Assembly (NCBI GenBank): GCA_905181865.1
Contig: CAJIZG010000005.1
Location: 540,705-604,704 of the forward strand
Origin: Urechidicola croceus
GTDB taxonomy: Bacteria > Bacteroidota > Bacteroidia > Flavobacteriales > Flavobacteriaceae
Direction: 5' to 3'
DNA: 64,000 nucleotides
Under the pieces are notes generated by a model. The model was not told the DNA's origin and did not search any database. It saw only the letters and a list, made by a program, of their open reading frames with translations. This document shows, piece by piece, positions 17,532 through 26,656 of the stretch (positions within the stretch are counted from its first letter, which is position 1; every line of letters begins with the position of its first letter). The position numbers were made by a program, and so were the translations under genes.

Positions 17532-19901
17532 TTATTTGTCTACATCTTCTAATGGTAAAAGAGGGACTGTTGGTTTTTTTAGCGTTTTCTTGTTTGCAAT
17601 TTTATCTTCTAAAGATAATAGTAAGGATGGTAATAACAATAAATTAGAAAGCATTGCAAACAGTAAAGTGATAGAAACTAAACCACCTAATGCTTTTGTG
17701 CCGCCAAAACTAGATATGGTAAAAACTAAAAAGCCAAAAAATAACACAATAGAAGTATAAAACATACTCACGCCTGTTTCTCTTAAAGCAGCATAAACAG
17801 ATTTTTTTACTTTCCATTTATTCACTTGAAGTTCTTGTCTGTATTTAGCTAAGAAGTGAATGGTATCATCTACAGAAATTCCAAAAGCAATACTAAACAC
17901 TAAAATAGTAGAAGGTTTAAGTGGAATGGAAAAGTAACCCATTAAACCAGCAGTAATAACCAAAGGCAAAATGTTTGGTATAATGGATATAATAATCATT
18001 TTACCAGAACGGAACATGAATGCCATAAATAAAGCGATAAGCACGATGGCAAGCGATAGCGATAACACCAAATTGTTGATTAAATATTTGGTTCCTTTTA
18101 AGAATACAAGTGCCTTTCCTGTTAATGTAACGTCATATCTTTCTTTGTCAAATTCTTTATTGATTTTAGAGCGAAGTCTTTGCTCAATGGCCTCCATTTT
18201 TGTGGTGCTAATATCTTTCATATAGGTCGTCAATCGAGCATATCGACCTGTTGAATCAACAAAATTTTGAAGCAAATTAGAGTCGGATCCGGCATTTTTA
18301 GAATATGATAATATAAAGTTTTTGTCTTGATTAGTCGGTAATTGATAGTATTTAGGCAAGCCGCTATAATAGGCTTGTTTAGAATATTTAACTAAATTGT
18401 TAATAGAAATAGATTTCGATAATTCAGGGATCTCATCAATAGTTTCGTTTAACTTTTCAATTTTTTTTAAGGTGTTCAATTGCATGACTCCTTTGGCTTC
18501 TTTTGTGTCTATCAACACTTCTAAAGGCATAATGCCACCAAATTCTTCTTCAAAAAATAAAATATCACTATAGAACTCTTTGTCTTTCGGCATGTCATCA
18601 ATAAGACTCCCTGAAATCTTTATTTGATAGATACCAATGATACTCGCTATGATTAAAATCACAGATACAACATATATTGAAAACCGATTATTGCGAACCA
18701 TATTTTCCATCCAATTAACAATTACTCCCATCCATTTTCTGTCTAAATGTTTTAAGTGTTTTTCTTTTGGGGGTGGTAAAAAACTATAAATTATCGGGAT
18801 GATAAAAAGTGCTAAGAGAAATACGGCAATAATATTCAAAGATGCCATAACTCCAAATTCAACAAGAATGACACTTTTGGTAAATATAAACGTTGCAAAC
18901 CCTGAAGCCGTCGTTATATTTGTCATTAAGGTGGCATTTCCTACTTTTGAAATAACACGTTGTAAACTTTTTGCTTGATTGCCGTGAATCTTAATTTCTT
19001 GTTGATATTTATTAATTAAGAAAATTGCATTTGGTACGCTAATTACGATTATTAAAGGAGGAATAAGTGCCATTAAAACGGATATTTCGTAGCCGAATAA
19101 TGCAATAAATCCGAAAGCCCAAACAACCCCAATACTTACGATTAACAGCGTAATGAATGTTGCTCTAAAAGATTTGAAAAAGAAGAAGAAAATGACAGCA
19201 GTTACCAATAAGGCAAGGCCTACAAACATTTTCATTTCGTCCTCAATATTCTTGGCGTTCATCGTACGTATATAAGGCAAGCCAGATACGTGTATTTTAA
19301 TATTATTGTCAACCTCAAATCGACGAATAAGAGTATTAAACTCTCCCAATATAAGATCTTTTCTCTTTGAGGTATGTACAATATCTTTTCGAATGTAAAC
19401 TATGGTTTGGACAGACTCAGAATCCTTATTATAAAGAATGTTGTCATAAAATGGGAGATTAACAAATAGCTCTTTTTTAATTTTGTTAATGTCTTCTACT
19501 GAAGTAGGTATTGAATCGTAAAGAGGTTTAATTGAAAACTTTTGATTCTTATCATCTCGAATTAATTTCTTTATGTTTCCAATTGCAATAGAATAATCAA
19601 TATCATCTAAACTATCAATGTCTTTAGCAAGTTGGTTCCAATTGTTAAATTTTTCTGGAGTGAATATGGTGGAATCCTTAACTCCAAGAATCATTACGTT
19701 ACCTTCTTCGCCAAAGTGTTCAAGAAATTGATCATATTCAACATTTACCTCATGATCGTTTGGAAGTAAATTTGCCTCCGTATATGAAAAGCGCAGGTGC
19801 TTAGTTTGTTGTGCTAAAAAATACGTTGCTAAAGCAATTAATAGTAAAATTATGATTCGACCTTTAATAATAAGTCGAGAAAGTCTTGTCCAAAAATTCA
19901 T
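17532..19901 (-). CDS. RND/MMPL-family exporter
   Basis: This is a large inner-membrane, proton-driven exporter of 789 residues. Topology is the RND two-fold repeat: one N-terminal helix (about 12-28), a periplasmic loop, five helices at about 225-375, one helix near 405, a second periplasmic loop, then five helices at about 610-770. The signature FGISVDDTIHFLAKYRQEL is in the second half; SSD/MMPL-type sequences such as VPNAIFLINKYQQEI are in the first. It is shorter than AcrB-type pumps and resembles the hopanoid/lipid-type MMPL exporters. The substrate is unknown. It lies downstream of frr after a terminator. Confidence 0.88.
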   Translation of the reverse strand: MNFWTRLSRLIIKGRIIILLLIALATYFLAQQTKHLRFSYTEANLLPNDHEVNVEYDQFLEHFGEEGNVMILGVKDSTIFTPEKFNNWNQLAKDIDSLDDIDYSIAIGNIKKLIRDDKNQKFSIKPLYDSIPTSVEDINKIKKELFVNLPFYDNILYNKDSESVQTIVYIRKDIVHTSKRKDLILGEFNTLIRRFEVDNNIKIHVSGLPYIRTMNAKNIEDEMKMFVGLALLVTAVIFFFFFKSFRATFITLLIVSIGVVWAFGFIALFGYEISVLMALIPPLIIVISVPNAIFLINKYQQEIKIHGNQAKSLQRVISKVGNATLMTNITTASGFATFIFTKSVILVEFGVMASLNIIAVFLLALFIIPIIYSFLPPPKEKHLKHLDRKWMGVIVNWMENMVRNNRFSIYVVSVILIIASIIGIYQIKISGSLIDDMPKDKEFYSDILFFEEEFGGIMPLEVLIDTKEAKGVMQLNTLKKIEKLNETIDEIPELSKSISINNLVKYSKQAYYSGLPKYYQLPTNQDKNFILSYSKNAGSDSNLLQNFVDSTGRYARLTTYMKDISTTKMEAIEQRLRSKINKEFDKERYDVTLTGKALVFLKGTKYLINNLVLSLSLAIVLIALFMAFMFRSGKMIIISIIPNILPLVITAGLMGYFSIPLKPSTILVFSIAFGISVDDTIHFLAKYRQELQVNKWKVKKSVYAALRETGVSMFYTSIVLFFGFLVFTISSFGGTKALGGLVSITLLFAMLSNLLLLPSLLLSLEDKIANKKTLKKPTVPLLPLEDVDK

Positions 19902-20010
19902 TAAAAAAATTTTGTCAAAGATAATAAAAGTATTTTGTTAAACTGTTCAAAATATTGAGTTAAGATGGAGATTTTTGCTCTTTAGAAAATGAGGATTGTG
20001 CTCAAATAAA

Positions 20011-20034
20011 AAATCCGCCAATGGCAGATTTTTA
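20011..20034 (-). terminator. Terminator downstream of frr
   Basis: On the minus strand, AAATCTGCC pairs with GGCGGATTT with one A-C mismatch and a three-base loop, followed by a T-run. It lies about 20 bp after the frr stop codon. Confidence 0.7.
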
Positions 20035-20052
20035 TAAACTTTTAGAAAGAAT

Positions 20053-20607
20053 TTAAACAGTCATAATGTCCACCTCTTTCTTAGCAAACATATCATCAAT
20101 AATCTTTATATATTTATTTGTAAGCTCTTGGATAGTGGCTTCAACATTTTTTTTCAAATCGTCAGAAATGTCTGCTTTTTTAATTTCATTATTGGCGTCT
20201 TTACGCGCATTCCTAACACTTACTTTATCGTGCTCTGTTTCAGACTTTGCCTGTTTGGCCAATTGTTTTCTTCTTTCTTCTGTCAATGGAGGGACATTTA
20301 TGATAATCATTTCTCCATTGTTCATTGGGTTGAAACCAAGATTTGCGAACATAATTCCTCGTTCAATCTCTTGCAATAAAGATTTTTCCCAAGGTTGAAC
20401 AGATATAGTTCTACCATCTGGTGTATTTACATTTGCAACTTGAGATAGTGGTGTTTTGGCCCCGTAATAATCAACAGAAACTCCAGCCAACATAGAGGGA
20501 GTTGCCTTTCCGGCTCTAATGTTTCTCAATGATTTTTCCAAATGTAAAATAGCGCTTTCCATTTGTTCTTTTGCACTATCAATTATAAATTCAATTTCTT
20601 CGTTCAT
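20053..20607 (-). CDS. frr: Ribosome recycling factor
   Basis: With EF-G, RRF splits post-termination ribosomes. The 184 residues have the family order: an N-terminal helix (AKEQMESAILHLEKSLRNIR), GKATPSMLAGVSVDYYG, the hinge region PLSQVANVNTPDGRTISVQPW, and long C-terminal helices with LTEERRKQLAKQAK. Length is normal. It is 24 bp after pyrH and co-transcribed with it. Confidence 0.97.
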   Translation of the reverse strand: MNEEIEFIIDSAKEQMESAILHLEKSLRNIRAGKATPSMLAGVSVDYYGAKTPLSQVANVNTPDGRTISVQPWEKSLLQEIERGIMFANLGFNPMNNGEMIIINVPPLTEERRKQLAKQAKSETEHDKVSVRNARKDANNEIKKADISDDLKKNVEATIQELTNKYIKIIDDMFAKKEVDIMTV

Positions 20608-20631
20608 TGTATCTCAATTTAAATGTACCTA

Positions 20632-21339
20632 TTAATTTTCAACAATCGTTCCAATATTTTCACCCAAAACAACTTTTAATAAATTACCGGGTGTGTTCAT
20701 ATCAAAAACAATAATAGGCAATTCGTTTTCTTGGCTTAACGTAAAAGCCGTGGTATCCATAATTTTCAATCCTTTTTTGAGAACATCATCAAAAGATAAT
20801 TTATCAAATTTTATAGCTTCCTTATTTTTTTCAGGATCAGAGTCATAAATTCCATCAACACGAGTACCCTTTAAAATAACTTCAGCGTTAACTTCAATAG
20901 CTCTTAATACTGCAGCGGAATCTGTAGTGAAGAATGGATTTCCTGTTCCCGACCCAAAAATTACAACACGCCCTTTTTCCAAATGACGCACTGCTTTTCT
21001 TTTAATAAAAGGCTCTGCGATTGCTTCAATTTTTATAGCAGTTTGAAGGCGGGTAGCTACATCAGCTTCTTCCAAAGCACTCTGTAGTGCCAATCCGTTA
21101 ATAACGGTAGCAAGCATCCCCATATAGTCGGCTTGAACTCTATCCATTCCATTACTCGCCCCAGCAACCCCTCTAAAAATATTACCTCCACCTATAACTA
21201 TGGCTACTTCAACACCTTTTTTAGTGATTTTTTTGATATCTTCAGCATATTCAGCCAAACGCTTTGGGTCAATCCCGTAACTGCGCTCACCCATTAACGC
21301 TTCTCCACTTAGTTTTAGTAAAATTCTTTTGTAAGCCAT
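20632..21339 (-). CDS. pyrH: UMP kinase
   Basis: PyrH phosphorylates UMP to UDP and is the bacterial-type amino-acid-kinase-fold enzyme. The 235 residues contain [20 protein letters not shown] (phosphate loop) and [16 protein letters not shown]. pyrH-frr commonly follows rpsB-tsf; here tsf is about 12 kb away, separated by a catabolic block. A perfect TATATTTG box lies 20 bp upstream of the start. Confidence 0.97.
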   Translation of the reverse strand: MAYKRILLKLSGEALMGERSYGIDPKRLAEYAEDIKKITKKGVEVAIVIGGGNIFRGVAGASNGMDRVQADYMGMLATVINGLALQSALEEADVATRLQTAIKIEAIAEPFIKRKAVRHLEKGRVVIFGSGTGNPFFTTDSAAVLRAIEVNAEVILKGTRVDGIYDSDPEKNKEAIKFDKLSFDDVLKKGLKIMDTTAFTLSQENELPIIVFDMNTPGNLLKVVLGENIGTIVEN

Positions 21340-21358
21340 AATTTAATTGAAAGTTATG

Positions 21359-21366
21359 CAAATATA
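21359..21366 (-). promoter_or_regulatory. Predicted -7 promoter box for pyrH-frr
   Basis: On the minus strand this reads TATATTTG followed by CATAAC, an exact match to TAnnTTTG, 20 bp before the pyrH ATG. It suggests pyrH is transcribed independently of tsf. No clear -33 TTG was found. Confidence 0.55.
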
Positions 21367-21531
21367 TGAAATACTTTAAAAGCAGATGGGAGAATTATGG
21401 TTGAAAATGTGTAAGAATTTAGGGGTTCATTTTGGAGGGATTCGTAAAAATAATAATAGTTTGAAAAGATTTTAAGAAAATAAAGGCGAATGCTTATCTT
21501 CGAAAAATAGAATCAACGAAAACATTGTCAA

Positions 21532-22848
21532 ATGCCATTATTCATTGTATTGTCTGGAATAGTATTATTATTAATTCTAATTGCAGTTGTTAAGCTTAAT
21601 TCATTTATCTCTTTTATAATCGTTTGTCTATTTGTGGGGGTTTTAGGAGGAATGGAATTACAAAGTATCATTGATTCTATTCAGACTGGTATAGGAAAAA
21701 CCTTAGGATATTTGGTAATGATATTAGGGCTTGGAGCAATGCTTGGAAAGTTAGTTGCAGATAGCGGGGCAGCGCAGAGAATAACATCGAAACTGATTGA
21801 TAAATTTGGGAAGAAAAATATTCAATGGGCACTAGTACTTACTGGCTTCATTGTAGGAATTCCAATGTTTTATACGGTTGGATTTGTAATTTTAGTACCG
21901 TTAGTATTTACAGTGGCAGCTTCTACAGGTTTGCCTTTAGTCTATGTTGGACTACCAATGCTTGCCTCACTTTCAGTTACGCATGGTTTTTTACCGCCAC
22001 ATCCTGCACCAACGGCAATCGCACTCATGTTTAAAGCGGATATTGGAAAAACTTTGATTTATGGAATTATTATTGCTATTCCAACAATTATATTAGCAGG
22101 TCCGTTATTGACGCGAAAATTGAAAAATGTGAACGCGACTCCGTTAAAAGAATTTTATAATCCCATTATTTTAAAAGACGAAGAAATGCCTAGTATGGTA
22201 ATAAGTGCACTTAGTGCGTTGTTGCCAGTACTATTAATTGCATTTTCAACCATTCTATTGAATGTATTACCCGAAGACTTTATGTTGAATAATATCATTG
22301 CTTTTATAGGAGACCCTATAATGGCCATGTTAATTTCTGTTTTGGTAGCAATTTATACCTTAGGAATAAATCGAGGGAGGAAAATGACAGAAGTAATGAA
22401 CTCTGTAGCTTCAGCAATTTCGAGTATAACAATGGTGTTGTTAATTATTGCAGGAGCAGGTGCATTAAAACAGATTTTAACCGATAGTGGAGTAAGCGAA
22501 TATATAGGAACACTACTTTCAGGATCTTCAATTTCACCATTAATTTTGGCTTGGTTAATTGCAACAATTATCCGAATTTGTGTTGGATCAGCAACGGTTG
22601 CTGGTTTGACTGCAGCTGGGATTATTTTACCTTTGGTATCTACTACAGGAGTGAGCCCGGAGTTAATGGTAATTGCCATTGGCGCTGGGAGCTTAATGTG
22701 TTCTCATGTAAATGATGGCGGTTTTTGGATGTTCAAAGAATACTTCAATTTGACAGTAAAAGAAACGTTATCAACTTGGACTGTGATGGAAACAACTGTT
22801 GGAATCATGGGACTGGTAGGAGTATTAATTCTAAACAATTTTGTATAA
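21532..22848 (+). CDS. GntP-family permease, probable D-serine or sugar-acid importer
   Basis: This inner-membrane symporter has 438 residues and about 12 hydrophobic segments. The family pattern is clear: MILGLGAMLGKLVADSGAA, TVGFVILVPLVF, THGFLPPHPAPTA, SATVAGLTAAGIILPL and CSHVNDGGFWMFKEYF. GntP relatives carry gluconate and other sugar acids; DsdX of the same family carries D-serine. It heads an operon with ridA, a DSD1-type dehydratase, a dipeptidase and an oxidoreductase, which favours a D-amino-acid substrate. A near-consensus TATCTTCG lies at 21495-21502. Confidence 0.88.
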   Translation: MPLFIVLSGIVLLLILIAVVKLNSFISFIIVCLFVGVLGGMELQSIIDSIQTGIGKTLGYLVMILGLGAMLGKLVADSGAAQRITSKLIDKFGKKNIQWALVLTGFIVGIPMFYTVGFVILVPLVFTVAASTGLPLVYVGLPMLASLSVTHGFLPPHPAPTAIALMFKADIGKTLIYGIIIAIPTIILAGPLLTRKLKNVNATPLKEFYNPIILKDEEMPSMVISALSALLPVLLIAFSTILLNVLPEDFMLNNIIAFIGDPIMAMLISVLVAIYTLGINRGRKMTEVMNSVASAISSITMVLLIIAGAGALKQILTDSGVSEYIGTLLSGSSISPLILAWLIATIIRICVGSATVAGLTAAGIILPLVSTTGVSPELMVIAIGAGSLMCSHVNDGGFWMFKEYFNLTVKETLSTWTVMETTVGIMGLVGVLILNNFV

Positions 22849-22866
22849 CAATTAAAAAGGCATAAA

Positions 22867-23334
22867 ATGAGACTTAAACCTTCAGAAAGAATAAAAGAAT
22901 TAGGATTGATATTTCCCCCAGCGCCAAAACCAAAAGGGGTCTATAAACCTATTTTAGTGGTTGATAATTTTCTATATGTATCGGGTCACGGACCGGTGAA
23001 CAATGATGGATCCTTAATGCAAGGAAGATTGGGCTATAATGTAAGTATAGAAGAAGGTTATCAAGCGGCTCGTCAAGTGGGACTTACAGTACTTTCTTCT
23101 ATTCTCACACATTTTGGGGACATAGATAAAGTAAAACGCGTTGTAAAAATTTTAGGGATGGTTAACTGTGATAAGGAATTTTCCAATCAGCCAGCTGTTA
23201 TGAATGGATTTAGCGATTTGTTTTTAGATATATTTGGACACGATAATGGTGTTGGTGTGCGAAGTGCTGTTGGGATGATGTTGCCAGATGGAATTCCTGT
23301 GGAAGTAGAGGCCATGTTTGAATTACATAAATAG
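22867..23334 (+). CDS. RidA-family enamine/imine deaminase
   Basis: This 155-residue protein belongs to the YjgF/YER057c/UK114 family. RidA enzymes hydrolyse reactive enamines such as 2-aminoacrylate, released by PLP-dependent serine/threonine dehydratases, to keto acids and ammonia. The C-terminal segment VRSAVGMMLPDGIPVEVEAM keeps the arginine and glutamate positions expected of the active subgroup. The N-terminus is extended (MRLKPSERIKELGLIFPPAP), as in the longer YjgF-like proteins. It lies 18 bp after the permease and 8 bp before the dehydratase gene, matching its role. Confidence 0.9.
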   Translation: MRLKPSERIKELGLIFPPAPKPKGVYKPILVVDNFLYVSGHGPVNNDGSLMQGRLGYNVSIEEGYQAARQVGLTVLSSILTHFGDIDKVKRVVKILGMVNCDKEFSNQPAVMNGFSDLFLDIFGHDNGVGVRSAVGMMLPDGIPVEVEAMFELHK

Positions 23335-23342
23335 ACAATACA

Positions 23343-24440
23343 TTGAATTGGTACCAACTTAAAAATACAGATTCTATTATTTCACCTTCTTTATTGGTTT
23401 ATCCAGATAGAATTAGGAAGAATCTTGAATTGATGATTACCATTGCAGGTGATGTTAAAAAATTACGTCCGCATATCAAAACACATAAAATGGTTGAGAT
23501 TGTTAGCTTACAGCAGGCCTATGGAATTGAAAAATTTAAGTGTGCAACTATAGCTGAAGCAGAATTACTAGGTCTTTGTGAAGCAAAAGATATTTTACTT
23601 GCGATGCAGCCAGTAAAGTCGCAATTGGAGCGTTTTTTTAAATTGATTAAGAAATACCCGAAGTCAAAATTTTCAACAATAATTGATAATCCTGATACAC
23701 TTTCTAGTATCAATTCAAAAGCAAGGGATGCAGATATTACTATTTCGCTATGGTTAGATATTAATAATGGGATGAACAGAACTGGGATTATTTCCAATCA
23801 GGGTGCTTTTGATTTGTTTCTAAAAATGACAGAAACATCCAATGTTTTCGCCGAAGGACTGCATGTCTATGATGGACATATTCATAATGAAGATTTATTG
23901 GAACGAACCGATGTTTGTAATAATGATTTTGAAGCGGTCATTCAATTAAAGGAAAAATTACAGCATGTAGGCGTACCAGTTTTAAACATAGTTGTTGGAG
24001 GTTCAATTACTTTTCCGATTCATGCAAAAAGAGATGGAGTAGACCTTAGTCCTGGAACAACCTTGTTATGGGATGCTGGCTACACGAATCATTATAAAGA
24101 TTTGGGTTTTGTTCCGGCTGCTGTTTTGCTAACCCGTGTTGTGAGTAATCCTACTTCAAAAAGTACTTGTTTAGATTTAGGGCATAAATCTGTAGCTTCA
24201 GAAATGCCTTTTCCTAGAGTTCAATTTTTAGGAGATAAATCGATCGCTCAATTGAGTCAGCATGAGGAGCATTTGGTCATTCAAAGTAAAGGTGAGTATG
24301 AGATAGGAAAAGATTTTTATACAATTCCAATACATATCTGTCCAACGGTTTCAAAATACGCCAAAGTATATGTGATTGAGAACAATGAATTAAAGACAAC
24401 GTGGGAAGTTCTGGCGAGAGATCACCAATTAAAAATTTAA
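23343..24440 (+). CDS. PLP/zinc D-serine dehydratase-like (D-threonine aldolase family) enzyme
   Basis: This is a fold-type III PLP enzyme of 365 residues. RPHIKTHK (residues 42-49) holds the PLP lysine, most likely Lys46. VVGGSITFP and TTLLWDAGYTNHY are typical of the alanine-racemase-like barrel. Near the C-terminus, IPIHICPTV gives a His-x-Cys pair (His331, Cys333). In characterised eukaryotic D-serine dehydratase and D-threo-3-hydroxyaspartate dehydratase a His-x-Cys pair binds zinc, whereas D-threonine aldolase has His-x-Asp. I therefore favour a dehydratase, which would release aminoacrylate and explain the neighbouring RidA. The start codon is TTG; no ATG or GTG fits. Confidence 0.82.
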   Translation: MNWYQLKNTDSIISPSLLVYPDRIRKNLELMITIAGDVKKLRPHIKTHKMVEIVSLQQAYGIEKFKCATIAEAELLGLCEAKDILLAMQPVKSQLERFFKLIKKYPKSKFSTIIDNPDTLSSINSKARDADITISLWLDINNGMNRTGIISNQGAFDLFLKMTETSNVFAEGLHVYDGHIHNEDLLERTDVCNNDFEAVIQLKEKLQHVGVPVLNIVVGGSITFPIHAKRDGVDLSPGTTLLWDAGYTNHYKDLGFVPAAVLLTRVVSNPTSKSTCLDLGHKSVASEMPFPRVQFLGDKSIAQLSQHEEHLVIQSKGEYEIGKDFYTIPIHICPTVSKYAKVYVIENNELKTTWEVLARDHQLKI

Positions 24441-24449
24441 GAATAGAAG

Positions 24450-25514
24450 ATGTTTATATTTGATGCACACCTCGATTTGTCTATGAATGCCTTGGAATGG
24501 AATCGAGATTTAACATGGACTGTTGAAGATATCCGAAAAAGCGAAATTGGAATGACAGATAAACCCGATAGGGGTTTAAACACCGTGTCGTTAGATGCTA
24601 TGCGAAAAGGTAATATAGGGATTTGTGTTGCAACGCAGATTGCAAGATATGTGAAGAAGGGAAGTTCTTTACCCGGTTGGAACTCTCCACAACAAGCTTG
24701 GGCACAAACGCAAGGACAATTAGAATGGTATAAGGAAATGGAAGCTATTGGCGAAATGAAAGGGATTACCAATTTACAAGAGTTTGAAACTCATTTAGAG
24801 CAATGGAAAAATCCCTCAGAAAAAGTACCAATTGGTTATATATTAAGTTTAGAAGGTGCCGATTCAATGGTCACTATAGATCATTTAGAGCGTGCGTACG
24901 AAAGTGGATTACGTGCTGTCGGACCTGCACATTATGGGCCAGGAACCTATGCGCATGGTACAGATTCAGTAGGTGGAATTGGAGAGAAGGGAAAGGCTTT
25001 ATTGAAAAAAATAATGGAGTTGGGATTAATTCTTGATGCCACTCATTTATGCGATGTTAGTTTTTGGGAAACTATGAAAATTTATGAGGGTCCCGTTTGG
25101 GCAAGTCATAATAATTGCAGAAAATTTGTAAATCATAATAGGCAATATGCAGACGAACAAATTCAAGAGTTGGTAAGTAGAGATGCTGTTATCGGTATTG
25201 CCTTAGATGCTTGGATGATGGTGCCGAATTGGGTTCGCGGTGAATCTACTCCTCAGAGTATGGATGTAAGCCTAAAACAAATGATTGATAATATTGAGCA
25301 TGTTTGTCAATTGGCAGGAGATTCTTTACACGTTGGAATCGGTACAGATTTAGATGGGGCCTTTGGTAAGGAACAAACACCCTATGATTTGGATACCATT
25401 GCAGATTTGCAAAAGGTGCCACACATGCTAAAAGAAAAAGGGTATTTAGATGCGGATATTGAAAATATTATGTCGAAAAACTTTATTGATTTTATAAGAA
25501 GAACTTGGAAATAG
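24450..25514 (+). CDS. Membrane-dipeptidase-type (M19) metallopeptidase
   Basis: This zinc amidohydrolase of the renal dipeptidase family has 354 residues. The HxD metal motif is in FDAHLDLSMNAL, the bridging Glu in SLEGADSM, and later His ligands in LILDATHLCDVSF and ASHNNCRKF; IGTDLDGAFG is the conserved C-terminal segment. M19 enzymes cut dipeptides, including ones with a D-residue in second position, which suits an operon for D-amino-acid use. No signal peptide is seen, so it should act in the cytosol. It is 9 bp downstream of the dehydratase. Confidence 0.88.
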   Translation: MFIFDAHLDLSMNALEWNRDLTWTVEDIRKSEIGMTDKPDRGLNTVSLDAMRKGNIGICVATQIARYVKKGSSLPGWNSPQQAWAQTQGQLEWYKEMEAIGEMKGITNLQEFETHLEQWKNPSEKVPIGYILSLEGADSMVTIDHLERAYESGLRAVGPAHYGPGTYAHGTDSVGGIGEKGKALLKKIMELGLILDATHLCDVSFWETMKIYEGPVWASHNNCRKFVNHNRQYADEQIQELVSRDAVIGIALDAWMMVPNWVRGESTPQSMDVSLKQMIDNIEHVCQLAGDSLHVGIGTDLDGAFGKEQTPYDLDTIADLQKVPHMLKEKGYLDADIENIMSKNFIDFIRRTWK

Positions 25515-25527
25515 AAAAATATTAAAA

Positions 25528-26607
25528 ATGGGAAAGTTAAAAGTTTTAGTAGTTGGTTATGGTAACATGGGGGCATCTCATGCGAGAGCTTATTATACAA
25601 ATTCTGGATTTGAATTAGTAGGGATTGTTTCTAGACGTTCAAGTGAGAAAAGACAGCAGTTAGCAGAGGAACTTGGGAATGTGAGTCAATTTAATGGTTT
25701 TGATGAGGCACTTCAAAAAACGATACCTGATGTGGTTAGTATAAATTCATATACAGACACTCATAAAGAATATGCTATTAAAAGTCTACATGCTGGAGCG
25801 CATGTTTTTGTAGAGAAGCCATTAGCCGAAACGGTAGAGGAAGCTCAAGAAATTATAGATTTAGCCAAGGATAAAAATAAAAAAGTGGTTGTTGGATATA
25901 TTTTAAGACAACATCCTGCTTGGAAAAAATTTATCACTATATCCCATACTTTAGGAACTCCATTGGTGATGAGAATGAATTTAAATCAACAAAGCAGTGG
26001 AGCCGAATGGGAAACTCATAAACACCTAATGAAAAGCACGTCTCCGATTGTAGATTGTGGAGTCCACTATGTGGATGTTATGTGTCAGATGACCCAAAGT
26101 AAGCCTATTAGTGTTCATGCAATAGGCGTAAAACTTACAGATGAAATTGATGACAACATGTATAATTATGGTCAATTACAGGTAACATTTGAAAATGGTT
26201 CTGTGGGTTGGTATGAAGCAGGATGGGGACCCATGATGAGTGAAACAGCATTTTTTGTAAAGGATGTAATTGGTCCCAAAGGCTGTGTAAGTATAGTAGA
26301 ACAAAAGGCAAGTGACGATCAATCATCATCTACGGTTGACGATCATACAAAGACAAATCAACTGTTAGTACATTCCCAAGAAAGAGATGCTGATGGAAAA
26401 TTTGTGAAGAAAGACGAGTTTGTGAATACAGCTGATGAACCAGATCATCAAGGACTATGTGATTTGGAGCAAGCATATCTTCTGGAGGCTATTCTGAACG
26501 ATTTAGATTTAGGCGGTCACCTAAATGATGCTCTTGGAAGTATGAAAATAGTATTAGCTGCGGATGAATCTATCAGAACGGGTAAGGTTGTTTTCTTGAA
26601 ATGGTAA
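25528..26607 (+). CDS. Gfo/Idh/MocA-family oxidoreductase
   Basis: This is an NAD(P)-dependent dehydrogenase of 359 residues. The N-terminal Rossmann motif is VVGYGNMGASHARAYY, the family motif is VEKPLAETVEEAQE and the substrate domain contains DCGVHYVDVM. Substrates in this family are mostly sugars, inositols and their acids, so the role in an otherwise D-amino-acid operon is not obvious. It may link the module with the amino-sugar genes that follow. It is the last gene of the operon; its stop codon lies inside a hairpin terminator. Confidence 0.88.
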   Translation: MGKLKVLVVGYGNMGASHARAYYTNSGFELVGIVSRRSSEKRQQLAEELGNVSQFNGFDEALQKTIPDVVSINSYTDTHKEYAIKSLHAGAHVFVEKPLAETVEEAQEIIDLAKDKNKKVVVGYILRQHPAWKKFITISHTLGTPLVMRMNLNQQSSGAEWETHKHLMKSTSPIVDCGVHYVDVMCQMTQSKPISVHAIGVKLTDEIDDNMYNYGQLQVTFENGSVGWYEAGWGPMMSETAFFVKDVIGPKGCVSIVEQKASDDQSSSTVDDHTKTNQLLVHSQERDADGKFVKKDEFVNTADEPDHQGLCDLEQAYLLEAILNDLDLGGHLNDALGSMKIVLAADESIRTGKVVFLKW

Positions 26608-26640
26608 AGGCCCAGATTAAAATCTAGGGCCTTTACCATT
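26600..26640. terminator. Bidirectional terminator between convergent operons
   Basis: AATGGTAAAGGCCC-AGATT pairs with AATCT-A-GGGCCTTTACCATT with one bulged A and a two-base loop. The stem includes the stop codon of the Gfo/Idh gene. It separates it from the convergent nagB gene. Confidence 0.82.
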
Positions 26641-26656
26641 TTATATAGAAAATTCT

